Assembly (NCBI GenBank): GCA_003991915.1
Contig: RQTK01000095.1
Coordinates: forward strand, 46,239 to 110,238
DNA length: 64,000 nucleotides
Direction: 5' to 3'
From: Elysia chlorotica
Lineage: Eukaryota; Mollusca; Gastropoda; Plakobranchidae
The position numbers and the translations under genes were made by a program. Below the pieces are notes generated by a model. The model ran no database searches and was not told where the DNA came from. It was given only the letters and a program-made list of their open reading frames with translations. Positions 33,871 through 52,596 of the stretch are shown piece after piece. The first letter of the stretch is position 1, and every line of letters starts with the position of its first letter.

Positions 33871-34640
33871 GTGTAAGTGAAATATTGTTGTTACTTAATG
33901 TTAATGCTGGTTTCGTTTGTTTGATGTAACCATTCCGCAAATATTTAGTAGAATGATTGCCCACTTTATTCTGTTCTTTTTTAAAACTTCTCTTATAACC
34001 AAGAACGGTTAATTGCATCTTTTAAGTACCATTACATTATTAACTAATAGTTTTTTTGTTTGTTTATTTATTTTTTTTAATCTCCTATGGGAGTAAGGGG
34101 ATGCTCCCGATATACTGGAGTGTAGAGCAGAAGGGACGAGAGGCAAATGAATACCAAGAAAAACTGTTTCGACAACACAAAACACTGGACGAACAGGCAA
34201 AGGACCAGATCTGGGAGGGTAGGCATGTGATTTCACAACGGCCTCTTCAGACATAGCACCAGACGTTCAACTAGTAGATAGCTTTGCTTTCTTTCTACAA
34301 CCCTCTCACCAAATCATTTATTTGGACATAATATATTGTGCTTACAGCAATATTTAGAAACGAAAACTAGTATCATGGTACAATAATTTATTTGAACAGA
34401 AACATGCACCGGAAACGCTAGTTTCTATCGACAATCTAGTGTGTGAAAACACTTCCTAAACATTAATGTAATTAAATAAAGCGGAAAAGCCCATAATCGG
34501 GAAATCCGTACACTTCAGTTCTATTAATAGCTATTTGTAATACAATGCAGTTTAGCTGGTTCCATAATGTTCAACGCTTTTGTTTTTGTCCTCCTAAAAT
34601 TCTAGCCCCGAAAATTAATGTTCAGGAGATCTAGATAAAG
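33871..34640. other. immediate 5' flank of the IAP gene
   Basis: AT-rich; presumed promoter or 5'-untranslated sequence. A segment at 34531-34580 duplicates 33635-33680. No TATA box can be assigned with confidence. Confidence 0.4.
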
Positions 34641-37457
34641 ATGACAAGATCAATTTTTGAAAGGACAAACGCAATGGAGAGACACACTTGCCTGATAAGA
34701 GACGGTTTTTATGCTGGGAACTCATGTGTCATCTTGAGACAGTTCAATAACGAGAAAGATAGACTCCGTACGTTTACAACGTATCCACAAAATGCCTGTA
34801 AATCCCCATGTTTATTGGCAAAGGATGGATTTTATTACATCGGCTTAGGTGATGACACAGTTATATGTTTTGCGTGTCAAAAAAAGAAGACAGCTTGGAG
34901 GGTTGAGGAAAACATTAGCGATACACACCGAAATTTGTGCTCAGACTGTGCCATGGTTACAGGCGCTGGTTACAGTGGTAACATCCCTATTGTTGCCCCA
35001 TATAGTTCTTTTGAAGGAATTCTAGCATCTTATCACGTTAGCAGTCTGAAAAACTGTATCCAATATCCAAAACATTCTGACCAATTGAGAGCCTCTGGGA
35101 AACCCAGCTACCAAGAGTTGGGAATTACAACGGAGAGGCCAAAGAGATGTGAATATTCTTCTACCAGTGCACGACTACAAACTTTTTCCAATTGGCCAGC
35201 TAATCATCCAGTTAAAAGTAAAGATCTTGCAGTGGCTGGCTTCTATTTTACAGGTACCAACAATAGTGCAAATGTGATACTTTTTAGCTATTATAATACT
35301 TTCCCATCAGATTATTTCTGATCAAATTTGACTCTGTTTGGGGGGAGGGGTGAAGTTTAATCAGCTTCTGGTGTGTGGCATGAGGTATTATTGTCAGACA
35401 TTAGTACTTGGTCCCACCTACAAAATACCCTAATTACTAATGTTTCACATTTATAAACCAACAAAAAAAAACAACCTCCAAAAGCTGTAAAAGAAATCAT
35501 TTAAAAAATATTGTCTTAAAGACCCTTGTGTGTTTTCCAAATAATCCTGTATGATGTATGGCAATGGCAAATGTCAGAATAACATCAGGTTTTCATATAA
35601 ATCTACTAAGTTAGAAATTGAAAGTACTTAACACAGTTATACTAGGAGATACATGTAACAATCTTTTAAAAGTAGCTTTTTAGCAGTGACTATGACTTTT
35701 TCTGAAATTACAACAAATTTTGCAACTCAGCTTTTAAGACAATCTTGGGGATATAATGTTTTTTTCAAATATTCCAAAGCCATTTTTGAACATTCTATAT
35801 CAATTTTTTGACAAGTCAAATTCAACTTGAGAATGGTACAGAACTTTATGCCGTTTAGACTGACTGCTGATTCTTGCTGGTGATATATGTTATAAATCAA
35901 CCATTCGTGTGCACAAAAGGTTATAATAGAAATAGCCTATCTGATAGAAATGTGTTACTCAAATGATAATTACCTTTTCTCAGTATTAATGAAGTACACT
36001 TTCTAGTTTACAAGAGAAATTTTTTAGACCTTGGTAGGCACAATTTTCTAATGCAGATATGCTGAGTGATTTGACCTGCATGCCTTGTGCTGCTTTTCAT
36101 TGATTGAGTTTAACCTGTTTATAAGCTGTTAAGTATGGTCTCATATCAACATAACCAACCAACTTTTTGTCTCTAATATATATGAACTTAACATTTTTAT
36201 TTCAGATCATGCAAACAAAAATGATGGCGTAGAATGCTTTTACTGCGGTGGGGCGTTGAGTGATTGGAAAGCAGGCGAGGATGCATGGGTAGAACATGCT
36301 CGACACTTCCCCACGTGTGCTTTTCTTAAGCTCACACTGGGACCTATGTTCCCTGAGACAGTGCAGCTCATGCTGAAGGAGAAGCAAGACCAGGCACTGG
36401 TGAGTTGTTCCATTTTCACAGCGTCTATTGCTTTGGTGGTTCCGTCACTTAAGCCTCTGTTTTTTGTTTTGTTTTGTTTTGTTCTTGTTGGGTTTTTTTT
36501 AATGAGTGGGTAGATAATATAAACCATGAATGTGCTTTTTTTAGAATTTTTTATAAATCTAACGACATTACTGAACGTTTTCTTTCACAGTGTCCCATGT
36601 TGGAAATAGAAATTTTGTGTAAGGCCTTATGTTGTGAGGTTGTCCCGATGGCTTACTAAAGCTCAGCGATTAAAACATTGGAATTGTCCGATGGTTATTA
36701 TTTGCTCTTCTCTCACTCTCTCAGTTCTCTCATGAACTAAATCTCAAAGTTTATTGAATGAAATGCACACGATTGCAATTTTCTAATCAGTTAAGCTTGT
36801 GGCTCAATAAGGTTCAAAAGTCAATGCTGTTATCGGCCCTAGAAGCTCAATAGTCGACCAACCTAACAAACAAAGAAAGGACACTAAAGAGAGGGGACAG
36901 AGAAAGACCATGGGAGTATACAAAGATATAAAAATGTGATGAAAATACAAAGACAAGAAGATACAGTAAACTTAAAAAATTTGAGGTGGGGAAAAAATAC
37001 AGGGAAGATATAAGATAAAAATAAACCGATGGCTCATATACATAATGGATTAATGGGTTACATTCTAAAATTAGGATTTGATACTATACTTATTTTTAAG
37101 TAGTGTTGGTTATTTACGCAGGAGGATGGGAATGCGGGCAGAAATTATCTTTAGGCTCCTCTGATCTAACTGCTGATCTGTATATAATGGCGTCGCAAAG
37201 CTGAGCTTTGGCGTTAACAACTCTTAGAATTTACGATCATAATTCGATCATTGCTGTTTGGAATTGTTGAGTGCAATACTAAGAGTAAGATTACGCCTTA
37301 AAACTTGATCATATGAATATATGACAAAAACAAAAGAAAAATAGGGACTTTAAGAATAATTAAATACTTTACAATATTACATTTAACAGCACTGTAAAGG
37401 TACCTACCCTACATTTCTTCCTCTGTTATAAGGTGATTTCATAATTAGTCCTTTCCA

Positions 37458-37494
<37 letters not shown>

Positions 37495-40400
37495 TTCTCT
37501 CTCTCTATTTCTCTCTCTCTCTCTCTCTCNNNNNNNNNNNNNNNNNNNNNNNNNNNNNNNNNNNNNNNNNNNNNNNNNNNNNNNNNNNNNNNNNNNNNNN
37601 NTCTCGCTCTCTTTCCCCAGATTAATTTCCAGGTGGTTGTGGACAGACTGACAGTTGACCAGTCAATTGGTAAAATATAAAATTGATTTCAATTTTCGCT
37701 TTAGATAAGGATACTGCTTAATTTCAAGCTTCTGCTAGGATATAATAGCGAACTTATTATAATATACATTTTTAAACTGTGCTACAAATACAAAGTAAAA
37801 CTCCCCAAGTGGATAAAAGTGTTCTTTCTTTTCCTAGTACCTAATGTGAATGCTACTGTTTCCCTTTTCAGTATGATTTTTATATAGATTTGTTTAAATC
37901 CGAAGTCCTGTAGAGTTAAATTGAAACAAAAAATCTGTGCCATATAGAGATGAATCATTGTTAACATTCTAAAAAAATATGGATAACTATTTACTAAACG
38001 TTTATTAGGTCTTGTCTGTAAAACAATATCATTCAAAACTTTGATTTTTCATTTAAAAATTTCACATGCACTTTGAAACATAAATGATTCTCTACATACA
38101 CTCATCTTTTCAGAGTACAAGGGATCAGCCCTTGAGAACGACCCAGCAGTGCAGGCGGTTTGTGCGTTTGGTTATCACAAGGAGGAGGTTCTCCCTTTAG
38201 CAAGTAGCCTTAACAACAATGGTAGGTACACCGATGCTTTAAATAAAGCATCTGTGAAGCAACAAAGGTGAATTAGGCACAAGTGGAAATTTGAACCTGT
38301 TATTTACAGTGAGCTAGAAGCATCAAATGATGACCCAGATGATTCAGAAGTTAAAAAAATACAAATGTATCATCTCTATAACAAGAAATATTTCTTTTTA
38401 TTTGAAAATGAAAAAGGTCAACACTGAGTAGTTTTTCTATCTTTAGGGGGCTTAAGATGAAAACTTTTATCAACAACTTGTGCCTGATTTGCTCTGACTC
38501 ACCCTCACATAATTATGGATGAAATAATTTTGCATTTCAAATAACTGATTGAGCTTTCAAAAGAAAAAAAATATTCCGTTTATCCACAGGGATGAAATAA
38601 TTTTGCATTTCAAAAGAATTTGGAAATATGGCCATATTGAAACCCCAAACTCGTTCGTTGTTGCCGTGTACTCAATTTAATATTTCTATATGCTCTAAGG
38701 TTGCGTCAATTAAGTCTCTTGAAACTGCGTAGACGTTGATATTGTCTAAGGAGGGAGTGCCATGGCACCAATGGTTTGGAAGGTGACATAAAATGTGTCT
38801 CCTAAGCTTAAAGTGAAAAGTCAAAGGCACACACTGGCTTGCGGGCAGTCAGTGCCGTTATAAGAAAAGTACATCTTGTAAAGAATTTAAAGTTACGACT
38901 GGTAACTTAACCGTTCAATAAGTCATGTTTTACCATCACCACTCTCACTCACTCACTCATCCACCATTGTCCGACGCGTCTCAATCCGCCTGGGTGCTGT
39001 TTGACTCTGACCGTTCGGGAATTTTTCTGCCTGCACTGCCTGCCACATTCTTTTTCTCCATCTGGCTCTGTTCTGTTTTGAGCAATGTGGAAAGACTTTG
39101 CTGTGGAGCCTCCTGTCCAGTCATTGATGTTGTTTGTATATCATTGTTTTTGGTTTGCCATGATTTCTCCGGTATTTTTTTTTTCTAGCATTTAGTTTCA
39201 TGATTTCTTTTATTAAGACTTCTATACAGTACTTGTATATATCAAAAGTGACATTTTCTTTTCCTTAGTTTCCCCTTTGTTAACACTCTAGGCCTATATG
39301 GTTGTATCTATAAAAAGCACTATAAAAAGCAAAAGGCTAAAACCAATCTGCCACCATTTGAGTGAAAGGCCATGGAAGCAGGGCATCGTAACATACCTCT
39401 TAATGAAAAAAAAAACGACCAGGGATATGTGAGTCCCCTTGCCCATTCCATCTCCGTTCAGATATTATTTTGGACACATTTTATATCCACTCTCTAGGAT
39501 AAGACAATAATTATACGTAAAATCAATTAAAGTAGTATTACTTCTTGTACTGGAAGTGGAACTAGTTCATTTATTTTTATCAAACTAAAAACAGGTAATG
39601 ATTACAGAAAGAAGCAAAAAAACAACAACAAACAAACAAACAAAACTGCATGTTTCCCCCATAACCATAGGTTTTCTCTTAAATTTATTACTAAACATTC
39701 CAAATGGTTTAAAAGAAAATCAATAAAACAATATATTTAAGTTACTTTGGCACTAAGAAGTGTCTTGTCTCGTGTCAATGAACTGCCAGGTGTAATTCAA
39801 TATATCAGATTTCCATTGTATATTACAGTGAATAATGCACAAAATAAATTGTGCCAAAAGGGTTAAGTGACAAGCCTCTTGCCCTTGTCCTCCTTACCCC
39901 TAGATTTCTCAGCTTTCAACCTTAGGATGACTGCGTAGCAACCAAGTGCTATTTTTAGGAGCACTGGTAGACTTCCTAGACAAACGTCTACACAGTTTCA
40001 TGAGACTGCTCAAACACAACCTCTTTTTTTAGCAACAGAAGTTCAAATACATTGTGTATTTCTTTATTCATATTTCAAATACATGTTAAGTTTGATTCTT
40101 TGTTTGAAAATAAGAATTGACTTGTCTACTAATTCTACGCAGGTGGCATTTTATCAGCTCAGAGTTTATACAGGGTGGCTGCTGGTAAACATTCTGGAGA
40201 AGTTTGTAGCAGAGGCAGAGAATGTGATCCAGGTAAAACTAAGAGTATGCTTGTTAGTTCAATGTCAACATTGGTATATCTTGTGGATGGGTCCAAAGAT
40301 TAATGTCTGACAATTTTATGTGCTTTCACACAGTGACAGTTAGGATGCCAAGACTTCTGTCAAGGCCAGTCACATTAGATTAACCCAACCAGTAGGAAGA

Positions 40401-41770
40401 GAGGTGACATGGTCAAGATTCAAACTTGAGTTATCGGGTATTTAATGTAGGGTCTAAATAGGCCCTATAGGAAATAATCCTTTTTTCTTTAACTGTGTGT
40501 CATAAGATGAAAATTAGATTTGAAATTTCACGTAAGCATGTCTAGCAAGGATCTAAAAAATCTAACAATGGCATCAATTTATAGTATACTCTCTTAGCCC
40601 AACCCATGACGTAAAGTCCTGCCTCAGTACTATCTCCTCTGCCTTAAATCGCATCATTATACAGTAAAACTCTGTTAATAGGGAGATTTCTTGTTTTTCT
40701 CTATGACTCTCGTTATAGCAAGGGTTCTCGTTATTCCCATTCCCAAATAAGACGCAAAAAGGGTTTTGTTCAAAGAGGAAAATTGTGCTCTCATCTTTCC
40801 CCCCCCCCCTAAACCTTTTTTACAACAATGCACGCAGGTATTTGGGTGTGTTACGGCAGATTAAATCTAGATCTATATCTGTTACGCATTATGTTTTTAT
40901 GCGTTTTCTTGTTTCTGTTGTTTTACTATTTACCAGAATAGCGAGTAACATACATACTACCTTAATTAAATTTATGAGTTTCGTGACAGGGTAGTCCAAT
41001 AGGATAAGACTTAACAGTATTATAATACTAATTATTCAATTACAAAGACCCATGTGCAGCGAATTAGCGATTATAAAACAGTACAAGGGATGTGCTTGGC
41101 CGTTCTACGGGCTATCATTGCACTATGCAGCTTTGTTTACTTTGATAATAGAACAAGAGCTAGGTACCTGTAGGGGAAGGGTGTGGTTGTTACTTTTGTT
41201 AGCAAGGGCAAGGGTAGGTGTGGGGAGAGTGACTGGACTCGGACATGTGTGCACATTTTAGGCGCCAAACTGATATTTTACTATCTTTCATTCTATGATG
41301 GAAATGGATTTAAAGAGGATTTATTCTCAAACTTCTCAGTATTACTAATATTATCTGATCTAAGCCCTCGTTATTTCCTGAATAAATTATTGGGTGCAAA
41401 TAGAGAGAAAAACGGGGATTTTTAAAACTCTCGTTATTCCAACAGTTCTGGTTATTCGAGATGTTGTTATATGGGGAAAACTACTGTAACTATGCACCAT
41501 TATGATCTTACTAGCATTTGATCTACCATTGTCAATGATTTTTTTTATGTATCCTTATCCCTAGATATTGCCAGGATGGAAAAAATGAACCAAGACTTGC
41601 GTTTGAAAAGGCTGTGTAAACAGTGCAGGAATAAGGAAGTGGCTGTAGTGTTCCTGCCCTGTGGACATCTGGTTTTCTGTACTGAGTGTGGCCCAAGCAT
41701 GCAAGAGTGTCCGGTTTGTCAGAGTCTCATTGAAGGGAAAATACGTGCCTTCATTCCTGTCCAAATGTGA
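34641..41770 (+). CDS. inhibitor of apoptosis protein (two BIR domains, UBA-like, RING)
   Basis: IAPs bind caspases and signalling adaptors through BIR domains and ubiquitinate targets through a C-terminal RING. Six exons join in phase: 34641-35253, 36206-36399, 37621-37669, 38114-38221, 40143-40232 and 41565-41770, giving 419 residues. BIR1 (about residues 40-103) has zinc ligands in CFAC and HRNLCSDC but lacks the usual Phe-Pro before the last Cys. BIR2 (about 174-238, split by intron 1) is canonical with CFYC and HARHFPTC. Exon 4 encodes a UBA-like helix pair (VQAVCAFGYHKEEV). Exon 6 encodes a C3HC4 RING (CKQC, LPCGH, FCTEC, CPVC) ending FIPVQM. The start ATG follows AAAG, with an in-frame stop just upstream. 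In exon 5 the phase-consistent reading (GGILSAQSLYRVAAG...) loses helix character halfway, where another frame (LEKFVAEAENVIQ) looks more natural, hinting at an indel or alternative splicing. It resembles molluscan BIRC7/XIAP-type genes; orthology is not assigned. Confidence 0.93.
37461..37606. repeat. (TC)n microsatellite with assembly gap before IAP exon 3
   Basis: (TC)n with TATT interruptions, a 72-base run of N (37530-37601), then TCTCGCTCTCTTTCCCCAG. The tract ends exactly at the 3' splice site of the 49-nt exon 3, so it serves as, or extends, its polypyrimidine tract. Confidence 0.95.
38712..40010. repeat. inverted copies of a repeat in IAP intron 4
   Basis: AGTCTCTTGAAACTGCGTAG (38714) is matched by the complement of 39986-40005, AGTCTCATGAAACTGTGTAG, and similarity continues over about 45 bases. 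The copies face each other across 1.2 kb containing an 87-codon plus-strand frame (38925-39188) of no recognised family. They could be the ends of one element or two insertions of one family. Confidence 0.55.
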
Positions 41771-41877
41771 CATTGTTACAACTGGCTTGTATTCACTTTT
41801 TACCCTATAGCTGTCGATGAACTGATGCACCTTTCTGTAGTGTCACGGCCAATCTAATCAATTGGCTGATAACAGAC

Positions 41878-41883
41878 AATAAA
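41878..41883 (+). terminator. polyadenylation signal AATAAA for the IAP gene
   Basis: AATAAA lies 108 bases after the IAP stop codon; further AATAAA sites occur near 43689 and 43811. Which is used is not known. Confidence 0.55.
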
Positions 41884-44800
41884 GTAACGGAAAATGCGGA
41901 TTCTTTTCAGGATGAAAGTCAGTTGATATGCTTTGTAAACAAAAAGCCAAGTAAAAATAGCTCGTTTTCAACATAGACGATTATTTTTAGATCAAGGATT
42001 TTTGTGGATGAAAATCTGTGAACTTTGATGCCATCCACCTACGACACGCATTGTAAACAATGGATAATCAAACTGCTTGGCCTTCTATGTGTCAATCGGG
42101 TAGTTGCAATGTGTTTTAATCGTTTACAAATGACAACAGTGGTGAGGGTGATGATTTTCCTGACATTCCTCATGCATCTGATGATTCTACATTGTCTTGT
42201 TTGGAGAATGAAGATTTAGATCAAGCGCAAAATGTAAACAAGGACTGGCATAGTGTCACACCCGAGGATGTAAAAAGATGTGAAAAAAGATTTCAGATGT
42301 GAAAACTTTTCTTTTAGCTTTCCATTCAATCATTCAGATAGCCTTAAGATATATCTTCCGGCTTTTCTGTTCTCACTAAGTGCCCTAAAACGATTGCTTG
42401 GCTTTGCAAATTATCTATATACTAACTTATAGTTGTAAGTGATCTTTCTGTTTAACTTTGAGCTTCTTGTACAACTGTTTCATTAGACTTCTTTGCTGTC
42501 CACGAGATTATGAAAATTCGAGCCCTGGCAATTTCGCTCCCTGCTGGTTGGGTCTGTGTCAGTTGAATGTGACCGACTGAGACACGAATCACGGTATCCC
42601 CACCTTGTATCATGTGTGGCAGCACATAAAATTGTCAGATGTCAGTCTTGGGGATCTCCACATAGTATACCTATATAAAGCTGATGTTGGACGTTAAAAC
42701 AAACTCAACATTGTGAGAGTAAATAATGTCAGGAAGATATAATACTATAGACAGTGGCATTGTAACGCATTGTACTATAAGTTGATCTATTCATTTCCTC
42801 ACCCTTTTTTGGTGCGTAACTTTTGGGTAGCGGATCGGCTAGATCTATGTACATTATCTTGTTTAGTTGCATAACGTTTGTATTTCAAGCCTAAGAATTT
42901 ATTGAACACAGGCCCGCACTTGTACGGTCAAGATTCTTCTCGAATCTCCAACTTAGTTCTAGCATAGTAATGAGCTCGTCGCCCCTTTGTTTACCTTCGT
43001 TTTAATTGGTTGCTAAATGCTAATGTCGTGTACCGAGAATGTTCTCTTATGATCTATGTAATTCCTTTTCTGGATGATTCGACGAGATTTTATATAAATA
43101 AGGATCTAAATTATAATTAGTTAGTCAACATTGTCTCCAGCAAGTAATATCATTGAGTCTATAGTGAATGATCAATGAGCCAACCTACTGATAGTGTATA
43201 GTCTTAGCTCTTATGTTGGATTAAACAGTTTGCAATTGTTACTTGCGGACTTCGGACTTATTTTCTACGGACGAGTCGTGTGATTGGCTGTGTATATTTT
43301 TAACACCCCTAGACAAACAGAGCCTAAAAGATCACCACCATCACCAATCTGTTACAGGCATTAAGGAGTTAGTCTTTATCTAACCAGTCCTTGCCTTTAG
43401 AGGTGTTAGTTTTCAAGATTACTGTGGCAGAATTAGTTTTCCAGACTGCTGTGGCAGAATTGTTTAGAGAGAGAATGTCCACTGGTCTTTTCAAATAAAA
43501 AAAAAATTTCTTTCACAACGATTGAACCATACATTGGATTGTTTATTTCAAGTGATCTGTAGATTTCATATGTGCATTTTTTACAGCTTTAAAATTTCAA
43601 CCATTTGAATTTTTACACACCTTAAGATACTAAATTCATCTTTTTCACGACTGTTATGGGAATGTATGTCTTATTTGAAGAGGCCTGAAAATAAATGGGA
43701 ATTCTTTATTGTGTACAAGACACCCAATGCGCAACCAAAAAAAATGTGAATTGAAAGACAATTATTTACTATGACTGTACATTCTTGTTTGGTTCTTTTA
43801 ATGAATTGTAAATAAACTATGATATTCAAAAGTTTCAAGCAAAATTCAAATCACTTGATTAATAAATTGAGTACTGTGAAAGCAACTTGCAACGAGTTTC
43901 TTAACAAAAATTATTGAGATGTGGTTTACGCCAGTATGTTTTTAGAGAGATAAACTGTCCCTATCCATTTTTACTATGGTGTCTTGAGTTTGGTGCAATC
44001 AAAAGTAGAGGTATTAAGAATTTCAATTTTGAGCACTAGAGTATTAGAATAAGAACAATAATGAACGTTAGGTAGAATGTTTGTATCTCATTGCTCTAAA
44101 CGTGTACCTCTGTAAACAACAATTACCTTTGTAGGAGAGAGGTTCGAATTGGACATTCCTTCTCAGTAAATCAGTCACAATCAAAATTAAATGTGCAATA
44201 GTTTAGTTAAGTTTCAGCCAATTGAATCCCTCTGGAGCATAGGGCTGCCTTTGTGCTGTATATCTTATTCTATTACTGTTTTTTGTTGTTTGTTTTTTAA
44301 TTTTCATAGGTTTAAACAAAAAACACCTCTCCTTCCCCAATAGAACAAAAATAATTATAAGTAAAACAAAGCAAATGAAGAAAAAAAACACATAAAAACC
44401 CACCTTCTAGAGACATTTTTTATATTAATATGAAATCTGTAAATCGATTACATAAGTATGCATTCATCAAATAAAAAAAAAATCATATAGAATTGGTAAA
44501 TTTGTATCATGTATCTATGAGAGGAAGTTGTTACCACTGCCTGCTCACTTCTTTTAATTCTGAGCCAGGGCCACATCTAGACCTAGATACATGTATTGAG
44601 AATAAAAACAGCTTCAATCTTAATCCTCACAAAATCAATGAAGTGAAATATGGAAAATCATGACCAAGCATCTTTTCTCTCAATGCAACTTAGTTAGAAC
44701 ATTTTTGAGGTATCCAATTTGATTTTAATATCATGTGAAATACAAACTAAAAGTAAGACAGATTCATTTAGAAATTGTAAATTAATCAGTTGCCATTGTG

Positions 44801-46373
44801 GTTACCAGTATAATATTACAGGCACATCATTTTGGATGGGCCAATGGCAAAATTTAATTTTTAACAAGCGCTGGGCCCATTAAGCAAAAACTTACTGCTA
44901 TGGACTATGATCATTACTAAAAAAATATTTAAACACAAACAATTGTTTAAGTACTTCCTTCCCTTATTCCAAACAAATAAACTTTTGATTACAAATCCTA
45001 TTGAAAGAAAAAGCATAAGAACAGATCAGTTTAATTGCTACTGCTGGGGAATTTTGAATCTGTTTCAACTTTCTGAAGAATAGATTTCAATTAAAATATG
45101 ATTTAGAGGGATCTGGAGGCACAGAAGTCAAACTTTTAAGATCACACATGACGTTGATATTAAAAAAAATGTTTGATTTGATTTTTTACAACAAATTATG
45201 TCAGAATCATTTTTGCAATACAATAACAACATCAAATCTTTGCATTAAATATAAAGGAGTAAACCCATCCTGTTAAAGTTTGCGGCATAGTTTTACCCTT
45301 AAGACGCGGACTAGTATAAATTGTGGCGTGGGAAAAATAATACTCCTTAAAAATCTTTTCGGTTGGCCCACAGAGGACACAAATGGTGTTAGGGTGGAAA
45401 CACAGTGAAGCTTGGGCGAGATGGTGCGACATCCACTGTGTTTCCACGTTTAGCCACACAGTAAAAAAGTAAAGTGGAGCCTGACTAAACGAAGCCACAA
45501 GTTTGGACTCCATGGTAGGCCTTGCTTTGTTTCATCCCACAATTCCCAGGATTTTCATGGGTTCTCAACTAGTAATAATAATAATAAGAAGAAAAAAAAT
45601 TTGAGTATGAGAAAAGACGATGAAATATAAGAAGACCGAAATTGCACCTTCATGGTTTCATTTTTACAGCACCAAACAATGATATATATATTGTATAATA
45701 ACTTATATAGAGTGTATATTTTCTTTCTTTCTTCTTATTTTTTTCACACGCACAAATATAAGAGTCTGAATTTAATATAACATAACGTGTAGCTTGCTAA
45801 ACAAAAGTGATCATGGTTGTAACATTATTGCAGCAATGCAGAGGAAACCATAATAAACAGCAGTACATGTACTAGCTACCACAAGAATCTGAGACAAACA
45901 GGACTTTCTTTCAATTCCTGCTATTCCTTCTTTTTTATCTCTATAACAGGCTTAAAGGGGTCATTGGTATGACCAGCAGGAATCCACAAGAGTGACAATG
46001 ATGCTGGCTGGTCTAGCTCAGAGATAAGACAGTAGAGGGGGTGGGGGGTACGATAGCTATTTCTCGTTTGATCTTGAGCTTTTTTAAAGTCATGTTTAAG
46101 ACAAAATTAACAAATTTGACTATTACAAAGAAAAGATGGGTAAACTTAGGTACTATTCTGCTGTAGTTTTCAACATCAAATATTTAGTACAAAACTTAGG
46201 TTTCATGTTAATAGAGAACATCAATTATTTAAAAAACCTGCCATTATTTTCATTGGTATCTTATTTCACATGGATAACACATGGCATTTGCTTCGATCCC
46301 CCCAGCCCTGCCATATCAGACTTGTACTGTAAGTTGCCAACAGGGGGTCAGAGGTCGTGGTCCAGGGGTCGGG
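41884..46373. other. region between the convergent IAP and CYB561D2 genes
   Basis: AT-rich, with the SINE-like copy at 42516. A short direct repeat, ACTGTGGCAGAATT/GCTGTGGCAGAATT, lies at 43421 and 43448. An inverted repeat, TGGAAACACAGTG (45396) against CACTGTGTTTCCA (45435), lies inside an unrecognised 93-codon minus-strand frame (45513-45232). Probably the 3'-untranslated and intergenic sequence of both genes. Confidence 0.4.
42516..42706 (+). repeat. SINE-like element, copy 2
   Basis: A B-box-like AATTCGAGCCC at its start, then TTGTCAGATGTCAGTCTTGG (42630), almost identical to copy 1 near 30962. It ends with GATGTTGGACGTTAAAACA, the sort of 3' end seen in molluscan SINEs. Confidence 0.6.

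Positions 46374-52596
<6,223 letters not shown>

Noticed and set aside
34056-34256. 66-codon plus-strand open frame just upstream of the IAP gene, considered as an extra 5' coding exon
   Set aside because: Not in phase with a splice into the IAP start and not similar to IAPs; an in-frame stop precedes the ATG at 34641.
45232-45513. 93-codon minus-strand open frame starting MESKLVASF
   Set aside because: No family similarity and it contains a small inverted repeat; lies in the probable 3' region of CYB561D2.
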